From: Erigeron canadensis
Lineage: Eukaryota; Streptophyta; Magnoliopsida; Asterales; Asteraceae
Length of the DNA: 64,000 nt
Reading direction: 5' to 3'
NCBI RefSeq assembly: GCF_010389155.1
Contig: NC_057769.1
Location: 27,900,735 to 27,964,734, forward strand
Part shown: positions 48,701 through 61,325 of the stretch, piece after piece
Numbering within the stretch: position 1 is the first letter of the stretch
Layout: every line of letters starts with the position of its first letter
The notes under the pieces: model-generated
The model's database searches: none
What the model was told of the DNA's origin: nothing
Seen by the model: the letters and a program-made list of their open reading frames with translations, nothing else
Translations under genes and position numbers: made by a program

Positions 48701-51700
48701 TGCTGAATGTGATCTAATGCTTCATGCTCAAATATCCTTCTATTGAGGTAGAAAGCTACCAACAAAAATCATACATTCATTTACCATCATCAACCTACCA
48801 CACACTGTTGACATCCAAGATATTGGATCGATGTTTAGCTAGTATTAGCCATTAAGTAAGTCCCTATCTAAAGAAAGAACTAATGTTGTCCTTCAAAAAT
48901 GCTGGTGCAGAAAACACAATTGACTTGCATATCAAAACATTCTGAGTACACTCGGATGGTTTTTCAAATACTACATATATCGGCTAAAGTTGTTTGAAGT
49001 GGATCCCTATCATATTCCTTACTAGTGGTCCTGGGTCTAGAAATTTATCATTAGCTTAATATAATAACTACTTAATTACGTGATTTTCAGCAAACAAACA
49101 AGATAAGGCACATGTGCTAAAACCATAAGAGGAGAGAGGACACAGTTATCAGTCTTACAGTTGTTTCAACGTAGTCTTTGGGGCGTCTGATTCTAAGAAT
49201 GTTGCCCGAAAAAGACTTGCCATCAAGATGGAGAGCAGTAGAAGCATCCTCAGGTGTGAGAAATTCCACTAGAGCCTGGCCCTTATCCTTGTTCATCTGT
49301 ATAAAACCGTGACAAGAAATCAATTCAAGCAAATGCAGAATATATTGAAAAGCTGCATCTTTGAACGCAATAAAACACTTACAATACAGCTAATGCACGG
49401 GCCTGTGCCTTGAGCTTGATTAACACCATAAGGTCGAAGATAACCACTAAGCCATTTCATTACAGCTTCCTCGGAAGCTGAAGATGGCAAGTTCTCTACA
49501 TAAATCCTCCTTTTAGGCCTGGTTGCTTGAGTTAGCTGGACCGAGTCAACAGAGGCATTCATCATCAAAGGAATGCTGGAAAGAACCCCGAACGTTGGTT
49601 TGGGGATGCTTGGAGTGAGGAGGACCGTACTGGATACCTCATGTCTATTAGACAGTTCAATTTTTTTTGATAAAAGGACATTGCTTTCCATCTTAGCAGG
49701 TGGTGAATCCCATACAGTGCTTTTCTTCTCTGGAGAACGACTAGTTGGAGAAGGAGTCTTAACAGCAGCCTCGCTTCTTCTCTTTCTTGGAGAATAGCCA
49801 CCAAGCCGACTTGAAGATGCATCATGTCTCTTAGACTTGTTACTTGAACCATTATTTGATATCTTCTTCCTATCTTTTGAAGAATGTGAGGATACATCTT
49901 CATGCTCTCGTGCATCATACAATCGTTGTTTATGTCCCCTTGGTGAGCGTGACTTCGATCTTTTACTTCTGTCTCTCTCATGCTCTCTACTCCTGGATCG
50001 TTTGCTCCTCATATTTAAGTCTTCACGGAAAGATTCAGACGTTAACCCTTTTTGCTTATTCTCTGAAGTACTGGAATCATGCCACTTTCTCGATTCATGT
50101 TTCTTCCCAGCATCCTGGTCTCTGCCTCGCTCATCATATCCGTTTTGAGTCTTCCTCTTGCTCACATGTTCAGAGTTCTCTCTATCGCTGTCTTTCACTT
50201 CAGGTTCCTTAGCATGCCTCTTTACATGTTCACGGTCAAACTCATCATTCACCCTATCCTGGTTCTTTCTCTTCTCGTGACCTCTTTCTGACCTTTTATC
50301 TTTCACATTGTTACTAACAATCTCTGATCTAATTTGAGTATTACTGCGTACTTTAAATTCAATTTCCACCATTTTTTCTTCCCTCCCTTTAGACTTGTCC
50401 TCTTTTGCTTGTGAACTTACTTTTGCAGGGTCCCTCGAAGCATGTTGTTTGTATTCACTTTCCACTATTTTATCTTCTCGCACCTTAGACTTTTCCTCTT
50501 GAGTTCGAGAAGCTACCTTTGCGAGGTCCCTAGAAGCATATCTTCCGTATTCACTTTCCATTGACTTGTCTTCTTTTGTCCGTGAATTTACTTTTACAGG
50601 GTCCCTAAAAGCATGTTTATTGTATTCACTTTCCACTGTCTTGTCTTCCCTCACCTTAGACTTGTTCTCTTTTGCTCGTGAACTTACCTTTGCAAGGTCC
50701 TTGGAAGTATGTTTTTCGTATTCACGTTCCCCTATTTTCTCTTCTTGTACCTTAGACTTATCCTCTTTTGTTCGATAACCGTCCCTAAAAGAATATTGTT
50801 CATACTTACTTTCCCTCGTTCTGTCTTCCCTCAAATTAGACCTGTTAGTTTCCCTTACTCTGTCTTCCCTCAAATTAGATCTATCCTCTTTTGTTCGAGA
50901 AGTTACCTTCATAGGGTCCCTAGAAGTGCGTTGCCCATATTCACTTTCCACTATTTTGTCTTCCCGCACCTTAAACTGATCCTCTTTTAATCGTGAACTT
51001 GCCTTTACATGCTCCCTAAAAGCACCCAGTTCATATTCACTTTCCACTATCTTGTCTTCCCGCATCTTAGACTGATCCTCTTTTACTCGTGAACTTATCT
51101 TTCCAACCTTCCTAGAAGCACGGCGTTCATATTCACTTTCCACTATCTTGTCTTCCCGCACCTTAGGCTTATCCTCTTTTGTTCGTGAGCTTACCTTTAC
51201 AGGTTCCCTAGAAGTAAGCTGTTCATGTTCACTTTCCACTATCTTATCTTCCCTCAAACTAGGCTTATCCTCTTTTATTCGTGAGCTTAACTTTACAGAA
51301 TCCCTAGAAACACGTTTTTCGTGTTCACTATCCTCTATCTTATCTTCCCTCAATTGAGGTTTATCCTCTTTTGTTCGTGAGCTTAACTTTACAGGATCCC
51401 TAGAAACACGTTTTTCACGTTCACTATCAACTATTTCATCTTCCCTTGACCTATACCTATCCTCTTCACTCCTGGAACTTATCTTTAAAGTCTCCCTACA
51501 ACCATCTCTTTCACTATCACGAACATCATCCCCGTGTCTAACAGATTCAACGCGACCAGACATATCCTCATCTCCTTTACCCAAAACCACATCTGTTTCA
51601 ACACGTTGATCATCAACATTACCAGTTTCCTTCTTCATTTTCCTTCTAAGCATTATCTCATCAAAACTAAAGGGCCTCGTTCTAGCAGCAGTGCCATCAT

Positions 51701-51767
51701 CCGAGTAACTCCTCGAAACCTCAGATTTAATCGTGTTCCTTTCTTTATGCCCCGTAGGCTTTATCAT
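42782..51767 (-). CDS. U2AF65-like splicing factor with repeat-rich N-terminus and interrupted UHM
   Basis: Coding exons on the minus strand: 51767-49383, 49296-49159, 46519-46445, 45139-45098, 45010-44921, 44771-44664, 44162-44070, 43962-43883 and 43406-42782. The total is 1,211 aa, with all GT-AG borders and phases closing. I chose the ATG at 51767 because the upstream frame begins only with GTG. Residues 1-740 are highly charged (K/E/R/S), with about 12 repeats of about 32 aa and an RS-like end (SKRSRSREHERDRSKRSKSR). RRM1 starts PKRRIYVENLPSS and ends with ILRIRRPKDYVE. RRM2 has IFIGGIS, CAFVEYADQ and GLNGMKLGGQVLTV. The C-terminal UHM has VLKLSNVVLDP, ILEDLRLECARFGIVKSI and the RxF-type GRVFDGRMV, split by an acidic insert. 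Canonical U2AF65 is about 550 aa and binds polypyrimidine tracts. A role in 3-prime splice-site choice is inferred. A 5-prime UTR intron (52206-51884) is likely. Confidence 0.9.
46010..46132. repeat. cluster of GTACC/GGTAC words in an intron
   Basis: About ten GTAC-containing words (CGTACC, GGTACAC, CCGTACCG and similar) occur in about 120 bp inside the intron between 46445 and 45139 of the U2AF65-like gene. The block is GC-richer than the intron around it and probably part of a decayed repeat element. Confidence 0.55.
50355..51490 (-). repeat. about 96-bp coding tandem repeats in the U2AF65-like gene
   Basis: About 12 units of about 32 codons. The protein unit reads roughly SSRTKEDKxKxREDKIVESE followed by a variable Y/H-E-x-x-x-S-R-D/E-x-x-K-V piece. 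At DNA level the plus strand repeats TTCACTTTCCACTAT and TCCTCTTTTGTTCGTGA-type blocks. Units in the middle (50760-50880) are shortened. Confidence 0.9.
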
Positions 51768-52291
51768 TGTGATCCAAACACACACCCTACCGAATAACGT
51801 TCTAATCTACCAATATCGCAAACACATCTAAAACACTTATCGTTATATATTCATTTATTCTCAAGCTTCAAAAAACAAAATACCTGCAAAAAAGGCGATC
51901 ACAACGATCAACAACGGAACACAGCTTAAAAAATATAAAATGTGTAACGGAACACAAAATCTAACAAACTAACTAACTAAAAATGATCGATAAGTAACAA
52001 AAACTAAAAATCATGACAATTCTGTCAATCTTCAAGCTAGGCGCTAAGTGATTTATGCATAAATTATATATAATTGATAGATACAATAAATGTAATGATG
52101 CTATAACTTATATATCTATAGGTGTATACGTGTATATATATATAATGAAAATGAATAAACAATAGAAAGTATGATAAGAAAGGATTGAAGAAAATCAATA
52201 GAATACCTAATAGCGTAGTGAGGTAATCAACGGCGGAGCTCCTCCGCGAGCGGCTGCACGGCGGTGTGAGGTGGCGAGGGTAGGTTTTAAG

Positions 52292-52300
52292 TTAGGGTTA
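52292..52300 (-). promoter_or_regulatory. telo-box-like motif in the promoter/leader of the U2AF65-like gene
   Basis: TAACCCTAA on the minus strand, close upstream of the inferred non-coding first exon (which ends at 52207). Telo boxes are common in promoters of plant translation and RNA-processing genes. Confidence 0.5.
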
Positions 52301-52329
52301 GTGCGGCAACGTCGTCGTTTTGTTTGGGA

Positions 52330-54840
52330 AAGAGACTTATCTCTGCTGCTATCTGGCCGCAATCTTTTTTCCTTTTTATGATTTGTGACAATTCAGGTAC
52401 TTGTATTTTTCTACTTTTGCTATTTTTATGTTTGTTTAAGTTCAAATTTTTTTTTTTAACGACGAATTTTAACTTTAGGGTTTAAACTAGGTTGTCTTAA
52501 CCGGAACCTCACCCCAATGGAAAAAAAAACCCCTATGTAGTCTTTAAGTTCAACTTTCTTTTTGTGATTTGTGACAAACGTATTTGAGTTTGTTCATTTT
52601 GCAATGTTGGGGTAATATGAAATGGAGATGATGTGACAACTATACTTAAAAGACGGGTTTGAAAGATGTATGATGTAGAGAGTCTTATTTCTACTCTCAA
52701 AGGTAAAGATGTTTATAGAAGAACCACTAGCTCACGGTTTTACCTTTGAAAAAAACTCCCAGACGGTCGAGGTGTAGCCAAAGCCGAAGAGAGAGAAAAC
52801 TTTCGATTTTAATCTCGATCATGAAATCTCATATCTATATATATATAGAGAGAGAGAGAGAGATGAGTGAAAGGGAGAGAGAGCAGGGAGAGAGTTGTTT
52901 GCTAAACAACTCGGACAAAATGAAAGAGATGATAAATGTACATGAACTTTGATAGTTTTATTATGGTGTATGTGTTATAACACACGTATAAGCAATTACT
53001 ATGTAAATGTGATAGATTTCTTAGAAAATATTAATATAATAATATCATCCCAAATATTAAAATGTTAAACATACGTATAAAAATACAAAGTAGAGGTGGG
53101 CAAATAGGTGGCTTGGGTTAACTAACACAAAGAAGATACATTTGTGGTAACAGAACCAAATGAATATATACATTTTGTTTCATCAATATCGAAGTTGTTT
53201 TTGAACTATGAATATATATAATTGTTAAAAACTTCACGATTTGTATTTGAAACTTCAAGTTAGTTATTGTGTTGAAGGGAACCGCCATATAGTGTATTCG
53301 AATTAAGATTAGATATAGTAAATTTGGGCCACATGGCTATAAGCAAATCATGAATAATGGGAAGTTTGTTCGTGTGGACTTGTTTAGTTAAACATGAACT
53401 AAAAATGGTGGAACTTTAACATAACTCAAATTCATCCATCTATGTTCGTAAACGTTTGTTAATTGGTTTATATATTTTCGTTCAGCTAAATGTATAATCT
53501 TTATTGGAATATTGTATCTATATTTAAGAAAATATAAACATAAACATATTTTCTATAATGTAAGCCTTGCAATTTATTTATTTATTTAATCTCAATACCA
53601 TTTTTTAGTACTCTCTGTCTCCTAGTAAAAGCTAAGCTAAGATGTTATCAATTTATGTTGAACACGTGAAACTTTAACGTTTGAAATACTCTCCTATTAA
53701 ATTAGAAAGAGATTCTTCTTAAATAGAGCCTTCTACTTACAGGCAAATAAGTCCCTACTAGTGGAATAGCCACGTACCGGATTTCTGATATATCTCTCTT
53801 TTTGATCCGGATTTCGTATCTTTCTTTCTCATATTTGACTGATTTTGTATGCTCATACCTAATCCTCTTGATTAGACTATCTATGCCTATCTTTAAAATA
53901 TATGACTTAAGATGGTATGTTTATATATATATATGCTTTAAAGGCACTATATGGTTCATATAAAGGGTATGTTTGGCAAAACTAGCTGGTAGCTGGTGGC
54001 TATTAGCTGTAGCTGATAATTAAAGCTTTTTAAATACATTTACATGTTTGGCAAAGTAGCTATAGCTTTTTAACTAAATGTATAAAATGACCAAAATAGA
54101 CAACAATAAAAAACACTTATATATTTTATATATAAATATATATTATTAAGAGTATATTTAACTTTTAGGCAATTGTAATATTCTGCAGTTTAATTAAAAT
54201 TTTATATATTATTAATATGTCAAATTCGCATTGCACATAAAATATTTCATATCATATTTGATAAGAAAACACTAGTATATATTTTTAGCCTATATAGTGG
54301 TGACAAGGATAAGGTTGACAACCTTCTATTAATTTATATTGTTAGAAAGTCCTACATACATGTCTAATAATGTCTAATAAAGAAACATATTTGAAGTCTG
54401 TTACTACGGATCACGGTCAAACATTATTTGTACAATTTGGTTAATAAATATAGGAGGATATTAAAGTAATTTTGTGAATCAAAAGCTTGTAGCTTTTGTT
54501 AATGCTAATGATACTAGCGTTTCAATTATTAGCTTTTTCACCAAATTTAAAAGCTTCGAGCTTCTCTCATCAAACAAAGTTTTTTATTAGATAAGAACTT
54601 TTTCCTAAAAGATTAAAGCTTGAAGCCCCTAAAAGTTCTTTGCCATACACACCCAAAATGTAAAATTGGTGTACAATGGTGCACAAAAAACCGTATGCCA
54701 CACCTATCATCATAATCACAAGTCCTAAACCTTTCATCCATATTACAATCTCATCTCATCGTTAATATGTTTATTACAATTACGATTGCTCTTGATAAAA
54801 TAAAAACTTCCAATGTCTCACCATCACAAATATAAAATGA
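52330..54840. other. AT-rich intergenic region
   Basis: No gene recognised. Contains a GA/TA microsatellite (52829-52890) and a likely MITE at 53965-54654. Confidence 0.45.
53965..54654. mobile_element. likely MITE or small DNA transposon, 690 bp
   Basis: The left end is GGGTATGTTTGGCAAA and the right end is the inverse of GGGTGTGTATGGCAAA (two mismatches). AGCTT-rich arms mirror each other imperfectly. Only AAA flanks both ends, too simple to prove a TSD. GGGTGTGT(T/A)TGG-type TIRs occur on several plant hAT- or PIF-related MITE families. Confidence 0.55.
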
Positions 54841-55130
54841 AAATTACGCCTGATTAGCTATTGTGAGATATTGAGGAAGTAACTCTGTGATAGGAGAAAA
54901 TGAATATGCATGATATAATGCAAAACTTAAAGGAGAAAAGTTACAAACAGAGATCAAGGGCTTTAATTTGTCTTTGCCGTATAAGGGTATCGATTGATAT
55001 GGTTGAGAATGATGTAGTAATAATTGGATCATGAGAGACTTTAGTAGGTATCGTTGTATCGCTATATCGTAAAAGAAATAATATGTATACAAAGCGACGA
55101 TGATGGTTAGCGGGTCAAAGAGAGATGTAC

Positions 55131-55382
55131 GACACATAAGGCTAAGCCTAAAAAGTCCACTAGTCCATACTAAGGATTTTGCTACATTTGATGTGTCGAT
55201 TACTTGTTGTAACCGGTGAAAACTAAACTTGAGACCTACTTTATTAAATTGTAATGACACATAAGGCTAAGCCTAAAAAGTCCAATAGTCCATACTAAGG
55301 ATTTTGCTACATTTGATGTGTCGATTACTTGTTGTAACCGGTGAAAACTAAACTTAAGACCTACTTTATAAAATTGTAATGA
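55131..55382. repeat. 125-bp tandem duplication
   Basis: GACACATAAGGCTAAGCC starts at 55131 and again at 55256. The two 125-bp copies differ at only a few positions (for example CCACTAG/CCAATAG and CTTGAG/CTTAAG), indicating a fairly recent duplication. Confidence 0.9.
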
Positions 55383-56617
55383 TTCGCCACAAGTTCTATA
55401 AAGAGGGGAAAGTACAAGTTTTAACTCTTTTTGATAAGTTCAAAAGTTATTTGTAGAATTTGACATTGAAAAGTTATATTGAGTTTCCTTCAATATTCGT
55501 GTGCATGAGACAACTCAAAACCTTTTGTATCTAGTCAAAGGTATAGATAAAATGATGCTTGCATAGATCCAAAATGTAGTAATGCTAAATCAGTAGACTG
55601 TAGACAATAGTTAAAACCTTTTATTCAATATTAGAATGTGTTTGGAGAATTCTTTTTATTCAATATTAGAATATGTTTGGAGAATTGGAGGTATTGTAAA
55701 GGGCAAAGGTGTAGTGTCGATTTGTTAAATTTTGGCAAAACAATATCCACTAATAACTTGCCATGTGGCAATGTAAAACTTTGCCAAATTGGAGCCAATT
55801 TGAACCAATATAAATGGTGTAGTGTCGATTGAAGCCAATTTGTCAATGTCCCCACTTTATATTTAATACATAAATATAACACATTTAAAGATTTTTACCC
55901 AACGTTTACATGCATCTGCCAAATATAGCCAATCACCCTTGCCGATTGTTTTTGTTGATGCTTGCCGATAGATGTTGTGTAACAAAGCCAAAGAGCCCAT
56001 CCTTGCCGAATGAACTTGTTGAATGCACCCTTGCCCTTAAGTTTATTGTGGGGAGATAGACTAGCTTGTTTTTACAAAAAAATAATAATAATAAAATAAA
56101 CAACACATTAACATTTGTAAATTTGTATATACAGAGAGAAGATCACAACGACTCAATAGCCAAACAAAAGCATATCATTTAGCTGTCTTGATAGAACAAC
56201 ATGAGTTCGAACCTCACTAGGTAAACATCTTTAGATGATCTGGAAAAAAGGTCTAAGAAATGGCCACAGAGATGTAAGGCTAGACTTTCCCCAGATTGCC
56301 TGAAAAGTGATCCCTCACTAAGAACCCGTGGAGTTAACATGAAGCAAAAGTGTCCTCATATATATACCCACATCCCCGAAACGACAAATGATAAAATTTT
56401 GACGTTTATATGAATTCTTTGATTTGAACAGATAATCTATATGCATGTCAAATATCAGCCATCACATACCGAAGACAATCAACCCAAGAACATTGGTTAC
56501 TAAACCATTATTGATGCAAATTACATCTAAACATCCAAAAGCATATATAAAAGACAATCTGGTGAAGATCAATGAAATTTAATAACCACTTGGGTCTAAC
56601 TTGAAGGAACTTCATTC
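55383..56617. other. intergenic region 3-prime of cyanase
   Basis: No gene. Contains a short direct duplication (TTTTTATTCAATATTAGAAT-type words at about 55620 and 55647) and the SINE-like block at about 56140-56345. Confidence 0.4.
56140..56345 (+). mobile_element. possible tRNA-derived SINE
   Basis: A perfect pol III B-box-like core, GAGTTCGAACCTC (56204-56216), lies 30-40 bp after a TTAGCTGTCTTG A-box-like word. It is followed by a plant-SINE-like body ending near AACCCGTGG. No convincing TSD was found (only CAAAAG on both sides). Confidence 0.42.
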
Positions 56618-59600
56618 TTATTCTTTCTGCGGCTTCAATCTTGAAACCATATTCTCCACTTTCTGCAAAGTTTAAATAAAATTTTTTTATGGGTTTAAAA
56701 AGATAGAATGAAAACATGGAACTGGTATATTGATTGTTTATTAGAGGTTGCAATTTTGACTCATTTGCTTATAAAATGGGTCAAATTATCGTGTGTTTTA
56801 CCCCAAAACAGGTCAAACCAAAAAGTTTAGCTAAGAAGGGAATATGTTGAACAGATTGAAAGTTATCTAACGGCTACTTTAGCTAAAAGGGAAACGGGTC
56901 AAACCTCCAGAATTGTTTATATTCAAAATAGTGATTTATATTTGTAAAATCATGTCTCCAATGGATAGGATGATGTTGATTATTTATTTTCAAAACAAAC
57001 AAACAAAAAACCATTTGCTGTTCAAACCAACTTGACCAGGCCCACTTTGAAATGTACCAAAAAATTAACAGACCCAAAGTTAAACCCATTACCCAACTCT
57101 CATGACCGGCCCTTCTTGCCGGTTGCCACATAGTGTAACCATGGATAGGATGATGTTGATTACTAATGTTATAGAATGCATTAATGCATTACATATATAT
57201 GCTTATATTCTATAGACAATAATAAGCATAATGACCCTGCATATAGAATTCCTAATTATTTAAAGAAAGTGACGACACAACACGGTTTGACCAATCATGA
57301 CAAAATACACCAAAATCATTGCTAACCCTTATTTTGTAATTACAACTACTAGTGTGAGTGCTAACATAGTAACCAAAGTAAGTGTCTGTCCTAATCAGAA
57401 TAATAAATGGTGATGTTAGTAAAGCTACTTACGTGTTCCGTATGTGGCAAATACTTCCCATCAAACGTCACTACGACACGATCTTTCCCATCCACACCTT
57501 GCACTTTGTCCACAGAGCAGAAAAAGTCTATAGCTGACATTCTAAAGAACAAATAACAAAGGGAAAGCAAATCAAGTAAAGGTCGAGCCAAATCTTCATT
57601 TCCACAGTTAGGAAATGGCCAACAGTAGGTTGTTTAATAGAGAAATAGAATTTGTGATTAGCTGCGATCTAGTCCAATACCAAAAAGTGCATGTTTGACT
57701 TGCGATTGAAAACTTTTATCATACACTGAATAAAATTTCAAAGCACTGATAGTTTCACGTGAACCAACCATTATTCTTATTGATGCACAAATTAAAAGAA
57801 CACTAAGGCATGCTAGGGTCTACAACTTTACCACCAAGCTTGTAACTTGGTGTTAAATTGAGAATGGTCTAAGATTTATCATCTTAGCATAGCTTAGCAT
57901 ATGGCTTTGCCTTTATGGGAAAATTGTGGTAAATTTGCAACACCATTGCAAGAAAATCTGACAGAAAATGCATTCAAGAGTTGAGTTCAAGTTTCTTTAA
58001 TCTCTGAATAGAATAGTTTTCTAAAAGCCAAATGATATGCTCAGCCACAAGTCCACTGACAAGAGCCCAACTTATACATCAGCCCAAGGAGGGAGGCCCA
58101 CTCGATTGATCAAAAAAGCCTGCCCGTTTCAATGACTAATTTCCACATGTTTTAGATATGCATCTGAATAAGTCATGTTACTTTTTCCATGTTGCAGTAG
58201 CAGTTTCATTTAGATATATCCATGTTTCATTATCAGTACTAGAAGTTGCATTTTAGGATAAGTGGCATGAATATAAGGAAGACGTGGGTGATAAAACTTA
58301 GTCGTTTTGCATATTTAAATTGTGTTGCATTTGGGAATATACAGAAAATTGCCCCAAGTCTCTTGTTTCTTTCTTAATTTTTTTTGGAGTGTTTGCCTAT
58401 TTCAACAGGCTATATCATCCGGTGCTTTCATTCATGTTCCACCTCCGGCCATGCCACCACGGTGTGATACCACCACCGAAGAGAACCTTCCCAACCCTCC
58501 CTCCATCACTGACCAGCTTTCCCAATTAATTAATGCCACAAATTCAGCTTCCCACACAACAAATACACAACTGTCTGCCCTTGTCGAAACCACAGCAAAC
58601 CTTGTCACTCATATCACCAAACTCTCCGACCAACTCCAAACTGATGACTACCAACATACCCCCCCCCCCCCCCCCCCCCCCCCTTTTCACACTTCACAAA
58701 AAAAGAGGAAACTGACTCGTCATCACACACCAATCGCCACCCTTTGAAACCGCCCAAAATCAATCTGACTAATTTCAACGGAACCAACCCCCTCGGTTGA
58801 TATATCCAAGAAAAAAATTATTTTACTTATCACCGTATTCCACCTGAAGAACAAGTCGAACTCACCGCCTTTCACTTTGTGGGTGACGCTCTTTCGTGGT
58901 ACCACAACCTCGCTAGTAACAACCTTTTAGGCCCATGGGCATGTTTTAAACGAGAGGTAGAACTCCGTTTTGGACCCTCCACGTTTGAAAATCACGAGGC
59001 CACCGCTTACCAGACCGAATTTGAGAAGCTCTCTAACTGTGTCACCGGCTTATCTCGGGCAACCCTTAAAAATTGTTTTTAGCCCACTCCAATAAGCCCA
59101 AATTCCCATTCACCTCTAAAGCCACCCAACCCACTATCCAAAATAACACCACGACACCGTCTTCCACACCTGCTACTCCTGATAAGCCTCTCCCTAATAC
59201 AACTCCACCATTACTGCCCACACCACCTAAACCGTCACCATTCACCAAACTCCCCCCCGAAAGCTATTCTACAGCGCCGCAAAGAAGGCTTGTGTTTTTG
59301 TTGCCCGGAACGATTTTTTCATGGTTACAAGTGTTCGCCACTTCCTTTTAATAGTTGACAATGATGATGTTTCCTCCACACCCGAACCAACATTCACGAT
59401 CGACACCACCCAAACACCACCACTAACCCTCAATTATCAGCCGCGGCTTTTTATGGCTTTTCTTCTGTTCAAACTTTACGATTCACTGGTTTCGTACGCT
59501 CCACACCAGTTACAGTCTTAATAGATAGTGGCAATATTGTGCAACCCCGGTACCCCGCTATTCATCTCCAACGCAACCAATTCAACTTCCCTTTTTACGT

Positions 59601-60772
59601 AATACCCATTGAAGGGGATGATGTTGTTTTGGGCAAATCGTGGCTCGCTTCCCTTGGGGTGGTCACCGCTGACTTTTCGGTGCCTCAATTGTCTTTCCAA
59701 AAAGATGGCCACACGTGTACACTCATCTTGGTCACCATAATTTATCTTTAGCTCATCTCTTGGTATATTTGTAGTTTTAATTCTTTATAAGAAAAAAAAA
59801 AGATTAATCTCTGTTGTCAACATATGCAAATCCAGTACATCATCCATTAAGAAAATGGAGAAGATCATATCATAGAAAGTTATAGATCATCCACACACAT
59901 GATTCCTTGGGTTGCTTCTTATCTGTCGTCTTTAGCCTTGTAGACTAAAGAAGAAGTTGTACCATTTTTCTGAGGTGCATATTTAAAATAATAATCTTTT
60001 TTGTAAATGGTCAACAAGTTTTACTAATATCTCTAATAACACAGGACTTAAATTCACAATCTAGACCAAAGAGATACACTAATTAATACCATTGATTCAA
60101 ATGCTACGAAATATATATGACAGAGTATTTTCAAAACCATAGGGAAATGGAGTAAGAAAACCGACTTACATGCCATCACCATATTCTTCATTGATGATCT
60201 CCTTAATGCTCTCACCAAAATGCATAACCGCTTCATTCAACCTTCAAAAGTACACACACGTACTATTGGTCAATAAATTTTCACTTTTTGCAATTTGTAT
60301 GTGACATTATATGCGAGAAAACTTGTAGACCATATAAAATCATAGTTATTTGATGCCAAGTCACCATATCTACAAAGGTTACTGGCATACAAAAGCAAAA
60401 AAATGTCCAAAGTCTTGTGGGTTTGAACAGCAACAGATATGAATACATGGTTATGATATATTAAGTGTGTATGTATAATAAAAATTAAATGTACCGATAG
60501 ACAGTGGGGTCTTGTATAATGGAAGGATCATAAGATCTTAGGGGGGGTTGCATCATATGATTAATATGGGCATCGGTCAAACCAGGGAGTGTTGCCCGTA
60601 ATTTAAGGGCAGTATCGGGTTTCAAATGGGCTTGACGCCTTAAAAGCTGAGCAACATAGACGTTAGTCAAACCGGTTTCTTGAGCTATTTGACTGAATGT
60701 TTTGCCGGAATCTTGCTTCACTTTCATCAGTGATTTCACTACACTGGCTTTTGTTGGTGTTTCTGATTCCAT
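56618..60772 (-). CDS. CYN: cyanase (cyanate hydratase)
   Basis: Exons on the minus strand: 60772-60495, 60241-60170, 57541-57433 and 56662-56618. The total is 167 aa, close to the usual plant length of about 168, and all phases close. Cyanase converts cyanate plus bicarbonate to ammonia and carbon dioxide (via carbamate), and is a cytosolic homodecamer in known cases. The N-terminal helical DNA-binding-like domain has [20 protein letters not shown]. The catalytic region contains [20 protein letters not shown], with the Arg and Glu that sit in the active site of the family. [20 protein letters not shown] supplies the catalytic Ser (SAIDF), and [14 protein letters not shown] follows. The last exon encodes [14 protein letters not shown]. 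Intron 2 is 2.6 kb and contains gypsy debris on the opposite strand. Nothing suggests loss of function. Confidence 0.95.
58322..59751 (+). pseudogene. decayed Ty3/gypsy gag-protease fragment inside cyanase intron 2
   Basis: The plus strand carries a gag-like N-terminal region with a Thr/Pro/His-rich linker (58448-58747), broken by a C24 run at 58660-58683. A Retrotrans_gag piece follows ([16 protein letters not shown], then [12 protein letters not shown], about 58865-59080), then a Pro/Thr-rich linker and a retropepsin-like end ([22 protein letters not shown], about 59505-59740). Frames change several times, and reverse transcriptase, integrase and LTRs are missing. It lies antisense to the cyanase gene. 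Confidence 0.82.
58660..58683. repeat. poly(C) run, about 24 bases
   Basis: Homopolymer within the gypsy remnant. Its length is likely to be polymorphic or misread. Confidence 0.9.
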
Positions 60773-61325
60773 GATTGTTTTTTGGGTTTGAGATTTTTTT
60801 TTGGTTTTTGATGGTTTTGTATTGAATGAATTTTTATAAGAAACAAGAGGATTGATTTTTGTGTTGTGGATGAATGGATGGTGTGGGGTTGGGCAATAAT
60901 GGTGGCAAAACTTAGATTGGTAACGTCTTTGTACTTAGAAGTTAGAAGCTAGTGGAACTAACAAGTTATAACTTATACGGAGTAACTTATAACTATATAC
61001 GGAGTAACTTATAACTAGCATGTTAACGTGGAATTAGTGATATCGGTGACGGGGGGTGATGCATCGATAATTAATGTCGAGTGGTGTAATCGTGTAGGTT
61101 GATGTAATGGTGATAGTGAAAATATTCTAAAAGATAAGGATTTAAAGCGTAAATTAGCAAGATAAGGTTCTAAAATGTGAATTAATTTATTAAGGACAAA
61201 TTTTGTAATCTCACCCTTTCCATAAAGGGTGTTTATTAAGGTTAATTTAGTACTTTTACATCTAACCATTTTCAAACACTTTCCTAAAATAAGGGGTTTG
61301 ATAACTATTATAAAGGAGTATAGAT

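Noticed and set aside
49837..51357. Several plus-strand open frames opposite the U2AF65-like exon
   Set aside because: They are shadows of the repetitive K/E/R/S-coding exon on the minus strand, giving Ser/Phe/Leu-rich repeats without their own gene structure.
54844..55260. Minus-strand open frame of 138 codons
   Set aside because: Its N-terminal part lies within a 125-bp tandem duplication, and the protein has no recognisable domain, promoter or splice structure. It is probably chance.
58661..58683. Poly-proline stretch encoded by the C run as a protein feature
   Set aside because: It is produced by a homopolymer in a dead gypsy remnant and has no meaning as a protein domain.
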